Source: Candidatus Dependentiae bacterium
GTDB lineage: Bacteria; Babelota; Babeliae; Babelales; Babelaceae
Length of the DNA: 64,000 bases
Assembly (NCBI GenBank): GCA_013821315.1
Contig: JACDHA010000003.1
Coordinates: 1-64,000, forward strand
Direction: 5' to 3'
Position 1 is the first letter of the stretch. Each line of letters opens with the position of its first letter. The translations under genes and the position numbers were made by a program. Below, piece after piece: positions 18,084-27,453 of this stretch. The notes under the pieces were generated by a model. It was not told the origin of the DNA, ran no database searches, and saw nothing but the letters and a program-made list of their open reading frames with translations.

Positions 18084-19937
18084 TTATTGAATAGTGCAAG
18101 AAGATAACATACTGTTATTAGTGGTTAACTGTTGAGGCCCTTTGTCTAGATTAGCTAAAATATCATGTAAAAACTCAGCATAATCTGAGCTTGTAGCAAT
18201 AGTCAGTTCTATTGGAGTTAAGCCTTGTTTATTTTTAGCACCTAAATTATCAGTACCACCAGGAATGTGCCAAAAAAGAAGTTCTAGTACTTTTTTGCTT
18301 CTATGAGAAAAAGCTTTATGCAGTAATGTATTGCCAGCTTCATCAGTAATATTTAAGCTAAAGCCCATTTTAAGAAATTGTTTTACGACATTACTGTTAT
18401 CAGCAGCAACTGCTTCAAAGAGCTCTTTAATTTTAGCAGAAAGATGCTTTTTTACAGGACCATTTGCATAAGCTTTGTTTCTTAATAGCTTAATTACAGC
18501 AGAAGAGTTATTGCAAGCTACTGCTTTAAGTAAAGACTGCTGACGTTCTTGAGCTTTTTTGATGGTAGGAAAATTAGCTATATTAGAGGGTACCTGACAG
18601 CTAAGAGCAATTAATTGTTCTATTACATTTGTATGGTCATTACTCGCAGCCATACTGAGTGGTGTCCAACCATTTTTATCTTGGGCATCAATGAAAGCAC
18701 CATTTTCAAGAAGGATTTCTGTTGTATTTGTATGTCCATGTACCGCAGCATAATGAAGTGGTGCATGACCATTTTTATCTTGAGCATTAATAAGAGCCTC
18801 ATGCCTAAGAAGCACTTTTATTGAATTTGTATGCCCCTGACCCGCAGCTATATGGAGTGGTGTGCAACCATTTTTATTTTGAGCATCAATAAGAGCGCCA
18901 TGCTTAAGAAAGGTTTCTATTACATTTGCATGATCTTTAGTCGCAGCATAATGGAGTGGTGTGCAACCATTTTTATCTTGAGCATCAATAAGAGCACCAT
19001 GTTTAAGAAGGGTTTCTATTACATTTGTATGTCCCAGGCTCGCAGCTATATGGAGGGGTGTACTTCCATTTTTATTTTGAGCATCAATGAGAGCATCATT
19101 TTCAAGAAGAGTTTCTATTGCATTTATATGTCCCAGGCTCGCAGCTAGATGGAGTGGTGTCCAACCATTTTTATCTTGGGCATCAATGAGAGCATCATTT
19201 TTAAGAAGGGTTTCTATTGCATTTGTATGCCCCTCTATTGCAGCAGAATGTAGTGGTGTTTTGCTATTTTTATCTTGAGCATCAATAAGAGCGTCATGTT
19301 TAAGAAGCACTTTTATTACATCTGTATGGTTTTTACTCGCAGCTAGATGGAGTGGTGTTGCGCCACCTTCACCTTGAGTATCAATAAGAGCACCATTATT
19401 AAGAAGGATTTCTGTTGTATTTGTATGTTTATGTCCCGCAGCATAATGAAGTGGTGCATTACCTTTTTTATCTTGAGCATTAATAAGAGCTCGATGGTTA
19501 AGAAGCACTTTTATTGAATTTGTATGTCCCTGACCTGCAGCTAGATGGAGTGGTGTGCAACCATATTTATTTTGAGCATCAATAAAAGTACCATGTTTAA
19601 GAAGGGTTTCTATTATATTTGCATGGTCTTTAATCGCAGCTAGATGGAGTGGTGTGCAACCATATTTATCTTGAGGATCAATAAGAGCATTATGGTTAAG
19701 AAGGATTTCTATTGCATTTATATGGTCATTACTCGCAGCCACATGGAGTGCCGTCCAGCCATTCTCATTTTGAGCATTAATATCAGCATGTTGTTCTGTT
19801 ATAAGACTTTCAATTTTAGCTCTATCACCACTTTGTATAGCTATTAATAGTTGTTGATCTACTGTATGAGAATCAATACTGTGACTAAGATATGTAAGGC
19901 TTATCAATGATAAAACTATAAAGCTAATTATTTTCAT
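18084..19937 (-). CDS. long exported ankyrin protein with conserved cap (family A)
   Basis: The 617-residue product has a signal peptide (MKIISFIVLSLISLTYLSHS), about thirteen near-uniform 33-residue ankyrin repeats (pattern TPLHLAAxxxHTNxIExLLxHxALIDAQDKNG) over residues 25-455, and the family A cap (SAKIKELFEAVAADN, VKQFLKMGFSLNITD, GNTLLHKAFSHRSKKVL, GLTPIELTIATSS). Repeat DNA is highly similar within the gene and to the upstream paralogue, a substrate for recombination and copy-number change. It follows the frameshifted paralogue by 59 nt with no promoter seen, so the two are probably co-transcribed. Confidence 0.88.
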   Translation of the reverse strand: MKIISFIVLSLISLTYLSHSIDSHTVDQQLLIAIQSGDRAKIESLITEQHADINAQNENGWTALHVAASNDHINAIEILLNHNALIDPQDKYGCTPLHLAAIKDHANIIETLLKHGTFIDAQNKYGCTPLHLAAGQGHTNSIKVLLNHRALINAQDKKGNAPLHYAAGHKHTNTTEILLNNGALIDTQGEGGATPLHLAASKNHTDVIKVLLKHDALIDAQDKNSKTPLHSAAIEGHTNAIETLLKNDALIDAQDKNGWTPLHLAASLGHINAIETLLENDALIDAQNKNGSTPLHIAASLGHTNVIETLLKHGALIDAQDKNGCTPLHYAATKDHANVIETFLKHGALIDAQNKNGCTPLHIAAGQGHTNSIKVLLRHEALINAQDKNGHAPLHYAAVHGHTNTTEILLENGAFIDAQDKNGWTPLSMAASNDHTNVIEQLIALSCQVPSNIANFPTIKKAQERQQSLLKAVACNNSSAVIKLLRNKAYANGPVKKHLSAKIKELFEAVAADNSNVVKQFLKMGFSLNITDEAGNTLLHKAFSHRSKKVLELLFWHIPGGTDNLGAKNKQGLTPIELTIATSSDYAEFLHDILANLDKGPQQLTTNNSMLSSCTIQ

Positions 19938-19996
19938 AACATTGTCTTTCTGATTATTTTTTTATTTTAATTATTGTGAGTTTTTATTATAAGTAT

Positions 19997-21552
19997 TTAT
20001 TGAATAGAACAAGAAGATTTCGCGCTTTGTGCCGCTTGTATCTGTTGAGGCCCTTTGCCTAGATTAGCTAAAATATCATGTAAAAACTCAGCATAATCTG
20101 AACTTGTAGCAATAGTCAGTTCTATTGGAGTTAAGCCTTGTTTATTTTTAGCACCTAAATTATCAGTACCGCCAGGAATGTACCAAAAAAGAAGTTCTAG
20201 TACTTTTCTGCTTTTGTGATAAAAAGCTTTATGCAGCAATGTATTGCCAGCTTCATCAGTAACATTTAAGCTAAAGCCCATTTTAAGAAATTGTTTTACA
20301 GCACTGCTGTTATCTTTAGCAACTGCTTCAAAGAGCTCGTTGATTTTAGCAAAAAGATACTTTTTTACAGTAGCATTTGCATAAGCTTTGTCTCTTAATA
20401 GCTTAATTATAGCAGAAGAGTTCTTGCGCCCTAGTTCTTTAAGTAAAGACTGCTGATTTTGTTGGGCTTTTTTAATAGTAGGGTAATTAACTATATTAGA
20501 TGGTACAGAGCAGCCAAGAGCGATTAATTGTTCTATTACATTTGTATGGTCATTACTCGCAGCCATACGGAGTGGTGTCCAACCATTTTTATCTTGGGCA
20601 TCAATGAAAGCATCATTTTTAAGAAGGATTTCTGTTGTATTTGTATGTCCTGACCCGCAGCTAGATGGAGGGGTGTACTTCCATGTTTATCTTGAGCATC
20701 AATAAGAGCGCCATGCTTAAGAAGGGTTTCTATTACATTTGCATGGTCTTTAGTCGCAGCTAGATGGAGTGGTGTCCAACCATTTTTATTTTGGGCATCA
20801 ATGAGAGCATCATGTTTAAGAAGGGTTTCTATTACATTTGTATGTCCCAGGCTCGCAGCTAGATGGAGTGGTGTTGCGCCACCTTGATCTTGAGCATCAA
20901 TGAGAGCATCATGGGCAAGGAGCGTTTTTATTGCATTTGTATGGCCCTCAATCGCAGCTATATGGAGTGGTGTGCTGCCATATGTATTTTCAGCCTCAAT
21001 AAGAGCACCATTATTAAGAAGGATTTCTGTTGTAGTTGTATGTTTACATCCCGCAGCATAATGAAGTGGTGCATGACCATTTTTATCTTGAGCATCAATA
21101 AGAGCGCCATGTTTAAGAAGCACTTTTATTGAATTTGTATGCCCCAGGCTTGTAGCTAGATGGAGTGGTGTGAAACCATTTTTATCTTGAGGATCAATAA
21201 GAGCGCCATGGCTAAGAAGGGTTTCTATTACATTTGCATGGTCTTTATTCGCAGCTAGGTGGAGTGGTGTGCAACCATATTTATTTTGAGGATCAATAAG
21301 AGCACCATGGTTAAGAAGGATTTCTATTACATTTGTATGCCCATTTATTGCAGCATAATGGAGTAGTGTCATTCCATTCTCATTTTGAGTATTAATATTA
21401 GTATGTCGCTCTGTTATAAGACTTTCAATTTTAGCTAGGTCACCATTTTTTGCTGCTTCTAGTAGTTGCTGATCCATTGTAGGAGAATCCATACTGTGAC
21501 TAAGATAGGTAAGGCTCATCAATGATAAAGTTACCAATTTAATTATCTTCAT
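19997..21552 (-). pseudogene. family A ankyrin gene split by a one-base deletion
   Basis: From the ATG at 21552 (MKIIKLVTLSLMSLTYLSHS) eight ankyrin repeats read through to LHLAAGQ, then the frame breaks at about 20649-20650, where ATGTCCTGAC replaces the ATGTCCCTGAC seen in the paralogue (one base missing on the + strand). The upstream frame then runs out to 20536, while the true continuation is in the next frame down to 19997 and contains the last repeat (WTPLRMAASNDH) and an intact cap ending QSAKSSCSIQ. Restoring one base gives 518 residues. Either a pseudogene, a phase-variable gene, or a sequencing error. Confidence 0.8.
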
Positions 21553-21717
21553 AAGATTATCTTTCTAATTATTGCTCTAAGTTATTATTGCTATTATGCA
21601 CTATAAAGCGTAGCATATATAGTGCAATTGTCAATTATAAAATCAGAAGCATAGAGTATGTGTTTAATCATTAATCAAATGGGCAGGGTGCCGCTATGTT
21701 TTGGGCCTTTGGTGCAT

Positions 21718-21849
21718 TTAATCGGTTTGTTTTGATGAAACAAGAGCTTTAAAGTGATAGTAGAGAAGTTCAAGTACATTGTCTTTATCTCTTGCAGACT
21801 CGCCAGTATTGTTTTTTGTGCGTGGATTGGCGCCATGTACCATTAGTAA
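21718..21849 (-). pseudogene. fragment of an ankyrin gene 3' end
   Basis: Within a 334-nt stretch without an intact gene, one minus-strand frame reads LLMVHGANPRTKNNTGESA, then LELLYYHFKALVSSK and a TAA at 21720-21718. HGANPRTKNNTGESA is the junction of two ankyrin repeats. There is no start and the upstream sequence does not continue it. It is probably the leftover of a deleted member of the cluster. Confidence 0.55.
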
Positions 21850-21886
21850 TGTATTGTATGGGATCCACTATATTTTGGGTCTCTTT

Positions 21887-23035
21887 TTATACAATTTCGC
21901 ACATACACTCTCTTGAATTGCTCGGTTGCGGTGGTCCTTTTAGCAATTTAAAGATAAATTCTTTTAAAAACTCAAGATGAGTAGTTGTAGCGACAGTGAG
22001 TTCTATAGGCGTTAAGCCAAGCTTGTTTTTTTTATCTAAAATAGTCGTACTGCCGGAAGTACTTAAAATAAACTCAAGCGCTTTTTTGCTTTTATACAAA
22101 AAGGCTATATGTAGCAATGTATTTTTATTTGCGTCAACTATATGTATACTAAAACCCTGTTTAAGAAGCTTTTTTAATTCGCTAATATCATCATGTTGTA
22201 CGGCATAAAATAAATCTCTCACTTTAGAAGCCAAATATGCTTTAGCTGTTGGTGTTGCATAGACATTATTTTTTAAAAGGCTAATTATTTGAGCAGTATT
22301 ATTTGAAATACAGGCTTTTACCAAGTTTTGTTGATTTTTTTTAGCCTGCTGGATACGAGGATTATTTAGTTCGTCAAGTAAAGGCTGTGGCATATAATTT
22401 ACTAAAACTTCTAATATTTGATTAAATTTAGAGGTTAGGGCAACGTTTAAGAGAATTCTTTTGTTACTCTTACTTAAAACGTTTGACGCTCCTCTTTGTA
22501 GTAACAACTCAAGGACAGCTGTATGCCCATTGCGCATTGCACAACACATAGGTATTTCTCCATCAGTATCAACAGCATTCAGATGAGCACCTGCATTGAG
22601 TAATAATTCTGTTATCGCTACATATCCTAGGCTTACAGCACAATGTAAAGGTGTTTCTTTAAAAATAGTTCGTGTATTAACCTGAGCGTTAGAGCGTATA
22701 AGTAACTCTGCTACTTGAGTATTGCCCGATTCAGCAGCTAAGTGGAGTGGTGTAGTAAAGAATTGATCTTGGGCATTAACTTGTGCACCTTTATTAATAA
22801 GGAGCTCTGCGCCTACTAAAAACCCACTTTGTGCTGCCCAATGGAGAAGTGTTTGCTGATTTTCGTCTTGAGCATTAATGCAAGAGTTATCATGATTTAT
22901 AAGATCTAAAAGGGTATCTGTTTGTTCAGTTCTAAGTGCTTTAATAAATGTATGTTTCAAAGAGCTTAAGTCCATGCTAGAAACTGTCGATCCTGTAAAT
23001 AGTAAAAGATACACTAAATAGCCAGTTAATCTCAT
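21887..23035 (-). CDS. exported ankyrin protein with diverged cap (family A)
   Basis: The start is set at 23035, where AGGAG lies 5 nt before ATG and a signal peptide follows (MRLTGYLVYLLLFTGSTVSS); an earlier in-frame ATG at 23077 lies inside the end of the upstream gene. The 382-residue protein has about five repeats (QTLLHWAAQSGF, TTPLHLAAESGN, ETPLHCAVSLGY, GEIPMCCAMRNGH) and a diverged family A cap (LFYAVQHDDISELKKLLKQG, KNTLLHIAFLYKSKKAL, GLTPIELTVATTT). It follows the TAG-interrupted paralogue and overlaps no coding sequence with the chosen start. Confidence 0.85.
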   Translation of the reverse strand: MRLTGYLVYLLLFTGSTVSSMDLSSLKHTFIKALRTEQTDTLLDLINHDNSCINAQDENQQTLLHWAAQSGFLVGAELLINKGAQVNAQDQFFTTPLHLAAESGNTQVAELLIRSNAQVNTRTIFKETPLHCAVSLGYVAITELLLNAGAHLNAVDTDGEIPMCCAMRNGHTAVLELLLQRGASNVLSKSNKRILLNVALTSKFNQILEVLVNYMPQPLLDELNNPRIQQAKKNQQNLVKACISNNTAQIISLLKNNVYATPTAKAYLASKVRDLFYAVQHDDISELKKLLKQGFSIHIVDANKNTLLHIAFLYKSKKALEFILSTSGSTTILDKKNKLGLTPIELTVATTTHLEFLKEFIFKLLKGPPQPSNSRECMCEIV

Positions 23036-23049
23036 CAAAACTCCTAATA

Positions 23050-24411
23050 TTATTGAATAGTGCAAAAAAGATTCCATTTGTTTTGAGGGTAAGCTGGCTG
23101 AGGCCCTGCTTGTAGCTGCTCTAAAAGCTCTTTTAAAAATTCAAAATGCTCCGTAGTAGACACAGCAATTTCTAAAGGGGTTAACCCATAGTTGTTTTTT
23201 GCATTTAAATTACAAGTGCCATGTGAAATACTTAAAAGAAGATGAATAACTTTTTTGCTTTTATAATAAAAAGCCTTATGAAGCAAAGTATTTCCTAACT
23301 TGTCTTTACAGTGCATGCTCAACCCGTTTTTAAGAAGCTTTTTTACAGCAATACTATCGTCTTGAGCCACTGCAGAGAACAATTCTTGTACTTTAAGGGC
23401 AAGAAAGTTTTTGACTTGTGCTGTTGCATAAACTTTGTTTTTTAAGAGCTTAAGTATTGTAATTATATTTTGTTTAGCTAGTGCTTGGGCAAGTTTCTGT
23501 TGATTTTGGCAAGCTTTTATAATGCTGCTGTTACTACTGTAAGAAGGTATGGCTGCACCATGGGCAATGAGGACCTCAAGAGCTTCTTTGTTATTTTGGT
23601 TTTCAGCTTCTTTTAGTGGTGTTATTTTTAAAGAGTCTTGAGCATTACTGTCTGCGCCATAATACAGTAGTAACTATAATGCTTTACTATAACCATTATA
23701 GGCTGCCCAATGCAAAGGTGTAGCTTTATTACTATCTAGAGCATCAATGTGAGCGCCATTTTTAAAAAGTACTTTTAGCACGCCAATTTGACCGTTATGT
23801 GCAGCTAAATGTAAAGGTGTAGCTTTGTCTTTATCTTGAGCATTACTCTCTGCTCCATAAGCTAAAAGCAGCTTTGCAATTTCTTTGTTTCCGTTGCGTG
23901 CTGCCCAATGTAAAGGGGTGAGTGATCGGTAATCTAAACTGCTACAATCTGCTCCATGAGCTAAAAGAAACTGCGCTGTTTGCATATGAGCATTCATAGC
24001 TGCCCAATGTAGCGGGGTGTACTGGTTGCTATCTTGACAGTTAATAAGAGTGCCATTGTTGCTCAGTAGAGCGAGTAAGCTCGTGTGGCCATTTGCTGCA
24101 GCGCAATGGAGAGGAATTTCATTTTGCTTATTGTGAGCATCGCTAAAAGCACCATGATGTATAAGCAGCTCTGCCACGTCTTTGTGTCCATTATAGGCAG
24201 CCCAATGAAGCAGGGTATTGCCCTCTGAATCTCTGCTATAAATATAATTAGAGTCTCTATTAATAGATTCTAAAATAAAGGGTATATCTGCGTGAATTAC
24301 TGCTTCTCTAAGCTCTTGCTCATACCATTGCCGAGGTATATCAGGGTCCATAGAGTAACTGTATGTAGTGAGCAGCATGTATATAACTCTTAGAGCACTA
24401 AATGTTTTCAT
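23050..24411 (-). pseudogene. family A ankyrin gene interrupted by an in-frame TAG
   Basis: From the ATG at 24411 (MKTFSALRVIYMLLTTYSYS) seven ankyrin repeats with HWAA motifs read to GYSKAL, then a TAG at 23676-23674. The same frame continues without other stops as LLLYYGADSNAQDS, an ankyrin half-repeat, then through linker helices to a complete family A cap (LFSAVAQDDSIAVKKLLKNG, GNTLLHKAFYYKSKKV) and a stop at 23050. The lesion is thus a single nonsense codon in an otherwise intact 453-codon frame. It could be a young pseudogene or allow low readthrough. Confidence 0.8.
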
Positions 24412-24539
24412 ATTATCTCATAGATACTTTGTTTATGCAGTATTTATATTTATAATAGTATATTATATACAATGCTCAAGTCTACATTTTTAGCAATGAG
24501 TATTTTGATTAAAGTATATAAGTAAAAATAAAAAAATAG

Positions 24540-24568
24540 TTGACAACGGGTTTGAATATACGTAAAAT
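24540..24568 (+). promoter_or_regulatory. promoter of spoVG
   Basis: TTGACA at 24540-24545, 17-nt spacer, TAAAAT at 24563-24568. It lies about 70 nt before the spoVG ATG and is one of the best consensus matches in the window. Confidence 0.7.
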
Positions 24569-24640
24569 AGTATTTGAGTTTATCTTGAAATGTATTTAAC
24601 ACGTAAAGCATGTCCATCATGCTTACCTTTAAGGACTCTC

Positions 24641-24907
24641 ATGCGCATTACAGAAGTAAAGGTATACCCGGCAACAGAAAGTAGTAGACTCAAAGCCTAT
24701 GCAACTATTGTCTTTGAAGATTGCTTTATTGTACGTGATTTGAAAGTAATTGAAGGTGCAAAAGGTCTTTTTGTTTCAATGCCTTCTCGTAGACGTAAAG
24801 ATGGAACTTTTAGAGATATAGTCCATCCCTTAAATTCAGATACGCGCAAGATGATAGAAGATCGTGTTATAGAAGAGTTCAATCAAACTCATATTTTAGA
24901 AATTTAA
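24641..24907 (+). CDS. spoVG: SpoVG family regulator
   Basis: The 88-residue product matches SpoVG throughout: MRITEVKVYP, LKAYATIVFEDCFIVRDLKV, GLFVSMPSRRRKDG, RDIVHPLNSDTR. SpoVG proteins are small site-specific RNA/DNA-binding regulators found far outside sporulating bacteria. The start is the ATG at 24641 with AAGGA 7 nt upstream; an ATG 17 codons earlier would add an N-terminus foreign to the family. tRNA-Gln follows after 9 nt and is probably on the same transcript. Which genes it controls here is not visible. Confidence 0.93.
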   Translation: MRITEVKVYPATESSRLKAYATIVFEDCFIVRDLKVIEGAKGLFVSMPSRRRKDGTFRDIVHPLNSDTRKMIEDRVIEEFNQTHILEI

Positions 24908-24916
24908 AAATGTTAT

Positions 24917-24991
24917 TGGGGTGTAGCCAAGCGGTAAGGCACTAGGTTTTGGTCCTGGCATGCGGAGGTTCGAATCCTTCCACCCCAGCCA
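24917..24991 (+). tRNA. tRNA-Gln(UUG)
   Basis: The 75-nt cloverleaf has acceptor arms TGGGGTG and CACCCCA with discriminator G and an encoded CCA. The anticodon stem CTAGG/CCTGG surrounds the loop TTTTGGT, giving anticodon TTG at 24949-24951. The T arm contains GGTTCGAATCC. It follows spoVG after 9 nt. Confidence 0.96.
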
Positions 24992-25063
24992 AGTAAGTAT
25001 AAGTCATTGCATGTAAGTGTAATGACTTATTTGTTTTTAAATAGTTGCCATTCTAGCTTTATT

Positions 25064-26176
25064 TTAAGCTAACTTAATTGTATAACTTATGCTTCTTCCG
25101 CCTGCTGGTAAACGTTCGATACAACCAGAAGCTAAAAGCTCCTGTAGGTCTCTTGTAGCAGTAGCTTTAGAGCAGTGTGCTATTTTTATATACTTTTGAG
25201 CTGTTATACCACCTTTAAAATCACCATCTTCTTCGTTAAGCATTCTTGCTAATACTTTAGATTGTCGTTCATTTAATTGTAAGCCATAGTCATTCCAGAA
25301 TTGAGCCTGTTTAACTACCATAGTTATGTGCTCTTGCGTATCTAAAAGAGCATTGTGTATTGTTTTCACGAAGTATTCTATCCAACGCGTGATATCTATA
25401 TCAGCTTTGCTAACTAGCGAAAGTTCTTGATAATATTCTTTTTTATGTTTTTGTATTCTGGTTGAAAGGCTAAATGCAATTGGCTTTTTTAGTTCTTGAG
25501 ATAAAGCTTTTTCTGCAATAGCTCGGCCTATACGTCCATTACCATCATCAAATGGATGAATACTCTCAAAATAGAGATGAGCAATAGCTGCTCTTACTGG
25601 ACCGGGAAGTTGGGACGCCTTTGCAGGATCTGTTGCGTTAAACCAAGAGATAAATTGCTCCATTTCATATTCAAGATTTGTACTAGGAGGAGCTACAAAA
25701 TGAACAGTCTCTCTGTCTACAGGGCCTGAGGCTATGTGCATCGGTTCGCTACCTGTTCTCCATTTGCCTACTTCTAAGTTTTTGTAAGGCATGGGTAATA
25801 TCATGGAGTGCCATGCAAAGAGCTCTTCTTTGGTAAGGGGTTGGGCATAATTTCCTCTAACGGCAATCATGAGTTGAGCTATACCTATTGCTCGAGGATC
25901 ATTAACAGGTTCAGAATTTTTACTAAGCCCTAACTGGTTTCTAAGAGATGACCTTACTTCTTGTATATTTAACTTTTCACCTTCAATTTCTGATGTTTTT
26001 ATCGCTTCTGAAGTCATTAAGTTAACTGTGGTGTCAACTTTTAAATTATATGGTAAGCAGCCTAGTTTATCTGATAAAGATACAGTTTCAATAGCATAGT
26101 GATAGAGCATATCTTGTATGTTAGTAAGGTTATACTTAAAATGTGGCCATTGTGGATGTTGCCAAATATATTTCAT
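25064..26176 (-). CDS. Fic domain protein with inhibitory motif and C-terminal winged helix
   Basis: The 370-residue protein has an N-terminal KYIWQHPQWPHF region as in DUF4172-type Fic proteins, an inhibitory helix with TSEIEG at 61-66 (matches [S/T]xxxE[G/N]), the complete catalytic loop HPFDDGNGRIGR at 207-218, and a C-terminal winged-helix region (ATATRDLQELLASGCIERL). Fic enzymes transfer AMP or other phosphoryl-containing groups to target hydroxyls; the built-in glutamate keeps activity low until relieved. There is no signal peptide, so it should act in the cytoplasm. The palindrome over its promoter suggests self-regulation through the winged helix. Confidence 0.92.
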   Translation of the reverse strand: MKYIWQHPQWPHFKYNLTNIQDMLYHYAIETVSLSDKLGCLPYNLKVDTTVNLMTSEAIKTSEIEGEKLNIQEVRSSLRNQLGLSKNSEPVNDPRAIGIAQLMIAVRGNYAQPLTKEELFAWHSMILPMPYKNLEVGKWRTGSEPMHIASGPVDRETVHFVAPPSTNLEYEMEQFISWFNATDPAKASQLPGPVRAAIAHLYFESIHPFDDGNGRIGRAIAEKALSQELKKPIAFSLSTRIQKHKKEYYQELSLVSKADIDITRWIEYFVKTIHNALLDTQEHITMVVKQAQFWNDYGLQLNERQSKVLARMLNEEDGDFKGGITAQKYIKIAHCSKATATRDLQELLASGCIERLPAGGRSISYTIKLA

Positions 26177-26217
26177 AGTTTTAATGTGCCTTTCTGTTAT
26201 CTATAGTTATAAGACCA

Positions 26218-26271
26218 TGAGCCGATTATACTACTTAATCGGCTCAAAAGAAAACAAAACTTGAGCCGATT
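26218..26271 (-). promoter_or_regulatory. palindromic operator over the fic promoter
   Basis: TGAGCCGATTA (26218-26228) and its complement (26236-26246) form an inverted repeat with 7-nt spacer; a third copy TGAGCCGATT is at 26262-26271. On the minus strand TATAAT at 26230-26225 lies inside the palindrome, about 50 nt before the Fic start codon. A repressor bound here would block transcription. There is no T-run, so a terminator is unlikely. The rest of 26272-26504 shows no gene. Confidence 0.65.
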
Positions 26272-26504
26272 GCTAGTAGATAGTGGAAATTAAAGTTGTT
26301 TATTGAATTTAAAATGGTTAGATCCTGCAATTCAGCTATGTGGTTTTTCTATTGATTGATAGTATCTAAAATCAAGAAGTAATTTACTTTACCTATTACT
26401 TGCTTATGGTATTCTAAAATAAGATTTAATTAAGTAAGCTATTAGTATATAAACAAGCCACTAGATAACTATAGTGGCTTGTATCTTTGGTAAAGGTATA
26501 TATC

Positions 26505-27128
26505 ATGAAGCATGTATTATTACTCGCCTCTCAATCAGCAACTCGTAAAGAGCTCCTTTCAAAAATAGAATTTCCTTTTACGGTTATAAAGCAAGATGCT
26601 AATGAGCATTCCATTGATTGGAGTTTGCCCTTAGAGCAATTAGTAACGCTTATTGCTGCATTAAAAATGGATAGCGTTGAAATGCCACAATTGCCTGAAG
26701 GTTCTATTGCTTTTGTGCTTACTGCTGACACTTTATGTCAAGATCAAGCAGGAGTAAATCATGGAAAGCCCGATGATTACCAAGATGCTGTTGCTAAAAT
26801 CAAAGCATTACGTAAAGGCTCCATGGTTTCAACAGGATTCTGTATAGAAAAAAGAGAGCTTAAGGCAGGCATATGGTACACAGTTGAGCGTAAAATAAGC
26901 GTAGTAACTGCTGAGTGCATGTTTGTAGTGCCAGACAACTGGATAGAGCGTTATATTGCTCATTCTCCTGCGCTTGAAGTAGCAGGCGCTATAGCCATAG
27001 AAGGATATGGGCTGCAGTTTTTACATTCTTTAGCTGGGTCGTATACTGCTATTTTGGGACTACCGCTTTACGAGGTACGTGACGCCCTAGAAGAGCTCGG
27101 TTTCTTTGCGCCTGAGCTGTCCGCTTAA
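26505..27128 (+). CDS. maf: Maf-like nucleotide pyrophosphatase
   Basis: The ATG at 26505 gives a 207-residue product opening MKHVLLLASQSATRKELLSK, the Maf signature with the SxSxxR phosphate loop. LTADTLCQDQ (usually ADT-V) and GKPDDYQDAVAKI follow, and VAGAIAIEGYGLQFLHSLAGSYTAILGLPL matches the Maf C-terminus in pieces. Maf proteins hydrolyse non-canonical or canonical nucleoside triphosphates to monophosphates, as house-cleaning or division-linked enzymes. An in-frame TTG six codons earlier is less likely. Its 3' end overlaps the convergent small gene by 80 nt. Confidence 0.88.
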   Translation: MKHVLLLASQSATRKELLSKIEFPFTVIKQDANEHSIDWSLPLEQLVTLIAALKMDSVEMPQLPEGSIAFVLTADTLCQDQAGVNHGKPDDYQDAVAKIKALRKGSMVSTGFCIEKRELKAGIWYTVERKISVVTAECMFVVPDNWIERYIAHSPALEVAGAIAIEGYGLQFLHSLAGSYTAILGLPLYEVRDALEELGFFAPELSA

Positions 27129-27276
27129 CAGGAACTACTAACGCTGGCTTTGTGCCTAGTGCACCAAGAGCGGTAGTCGCTTTTTTAGCTGGAGCTACTA
27201 AGCTTTTAACTGCTGTTTTTACGTACCAGTGAAGCACTACTGAAAGTGCAAGCATTAGAATAACATATTTTTTCAT
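27049..27276 (-). CDS. small membrane-anchored basic protein, unknown
   Basis: The 75-residue product starts at the ATG at 27276, preceded by AAAGGGG at a good distance. It has one hydrophobic N-terminal segment (MKKYVILMLALSVVLHWYV) and a basic, Ala/Val-rich remainder (VPVKRTAQAQRNRALLG). It could be exported or a single-pass inner membrane protein with a positively charged tail. The last 80 nt overlap the 3' end of maf on the other strand, so part of its sequence may be constrained by maf. I do not recognise a family. Confidence 0.5.
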   Translation of the reverse strand: MKKYVILMLALSVVLHWYVKTAVKSLVAPAKKATTALGALGTKPALVVPVKRTAQAQRNRALLGRHVPRKAVVPK

Positions 27277-27453
27277 ACTACCCCTTTTTAAATACAAGCT
27301 TTGTGTAGTATCTATCCTACTATAATTTTAACTCAAATTGCAATATTATTTTTGTGATTAATCTCTCTTAAGGCGCTATAAGTAGTTAGCGATGATGTAA
27401 AAATAAAGTATACTACTAGTATAAGCTCTGACATTAGTAGATTAAGGACAGCT

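Noticed and set aside
18615-19278. Plus-strand frames with repeated CATIFILSINKS-type segments
   Set aside because: Antisense images of the ankyrin repeats.
18600-21400. Regularly spaced ~99-bp DNA repeats resembling a CRISPR or tandem-repeat array
   Set aside because: The period is 33 codons of ankyrin coding sequence in a continuous minus-strand frame, and the repeats are imperfect with no spacers.
26218-26246. Hairpin before fic read as a terminator
   Set aside because: No T-run on either side and it surrounds the promoter of fic.
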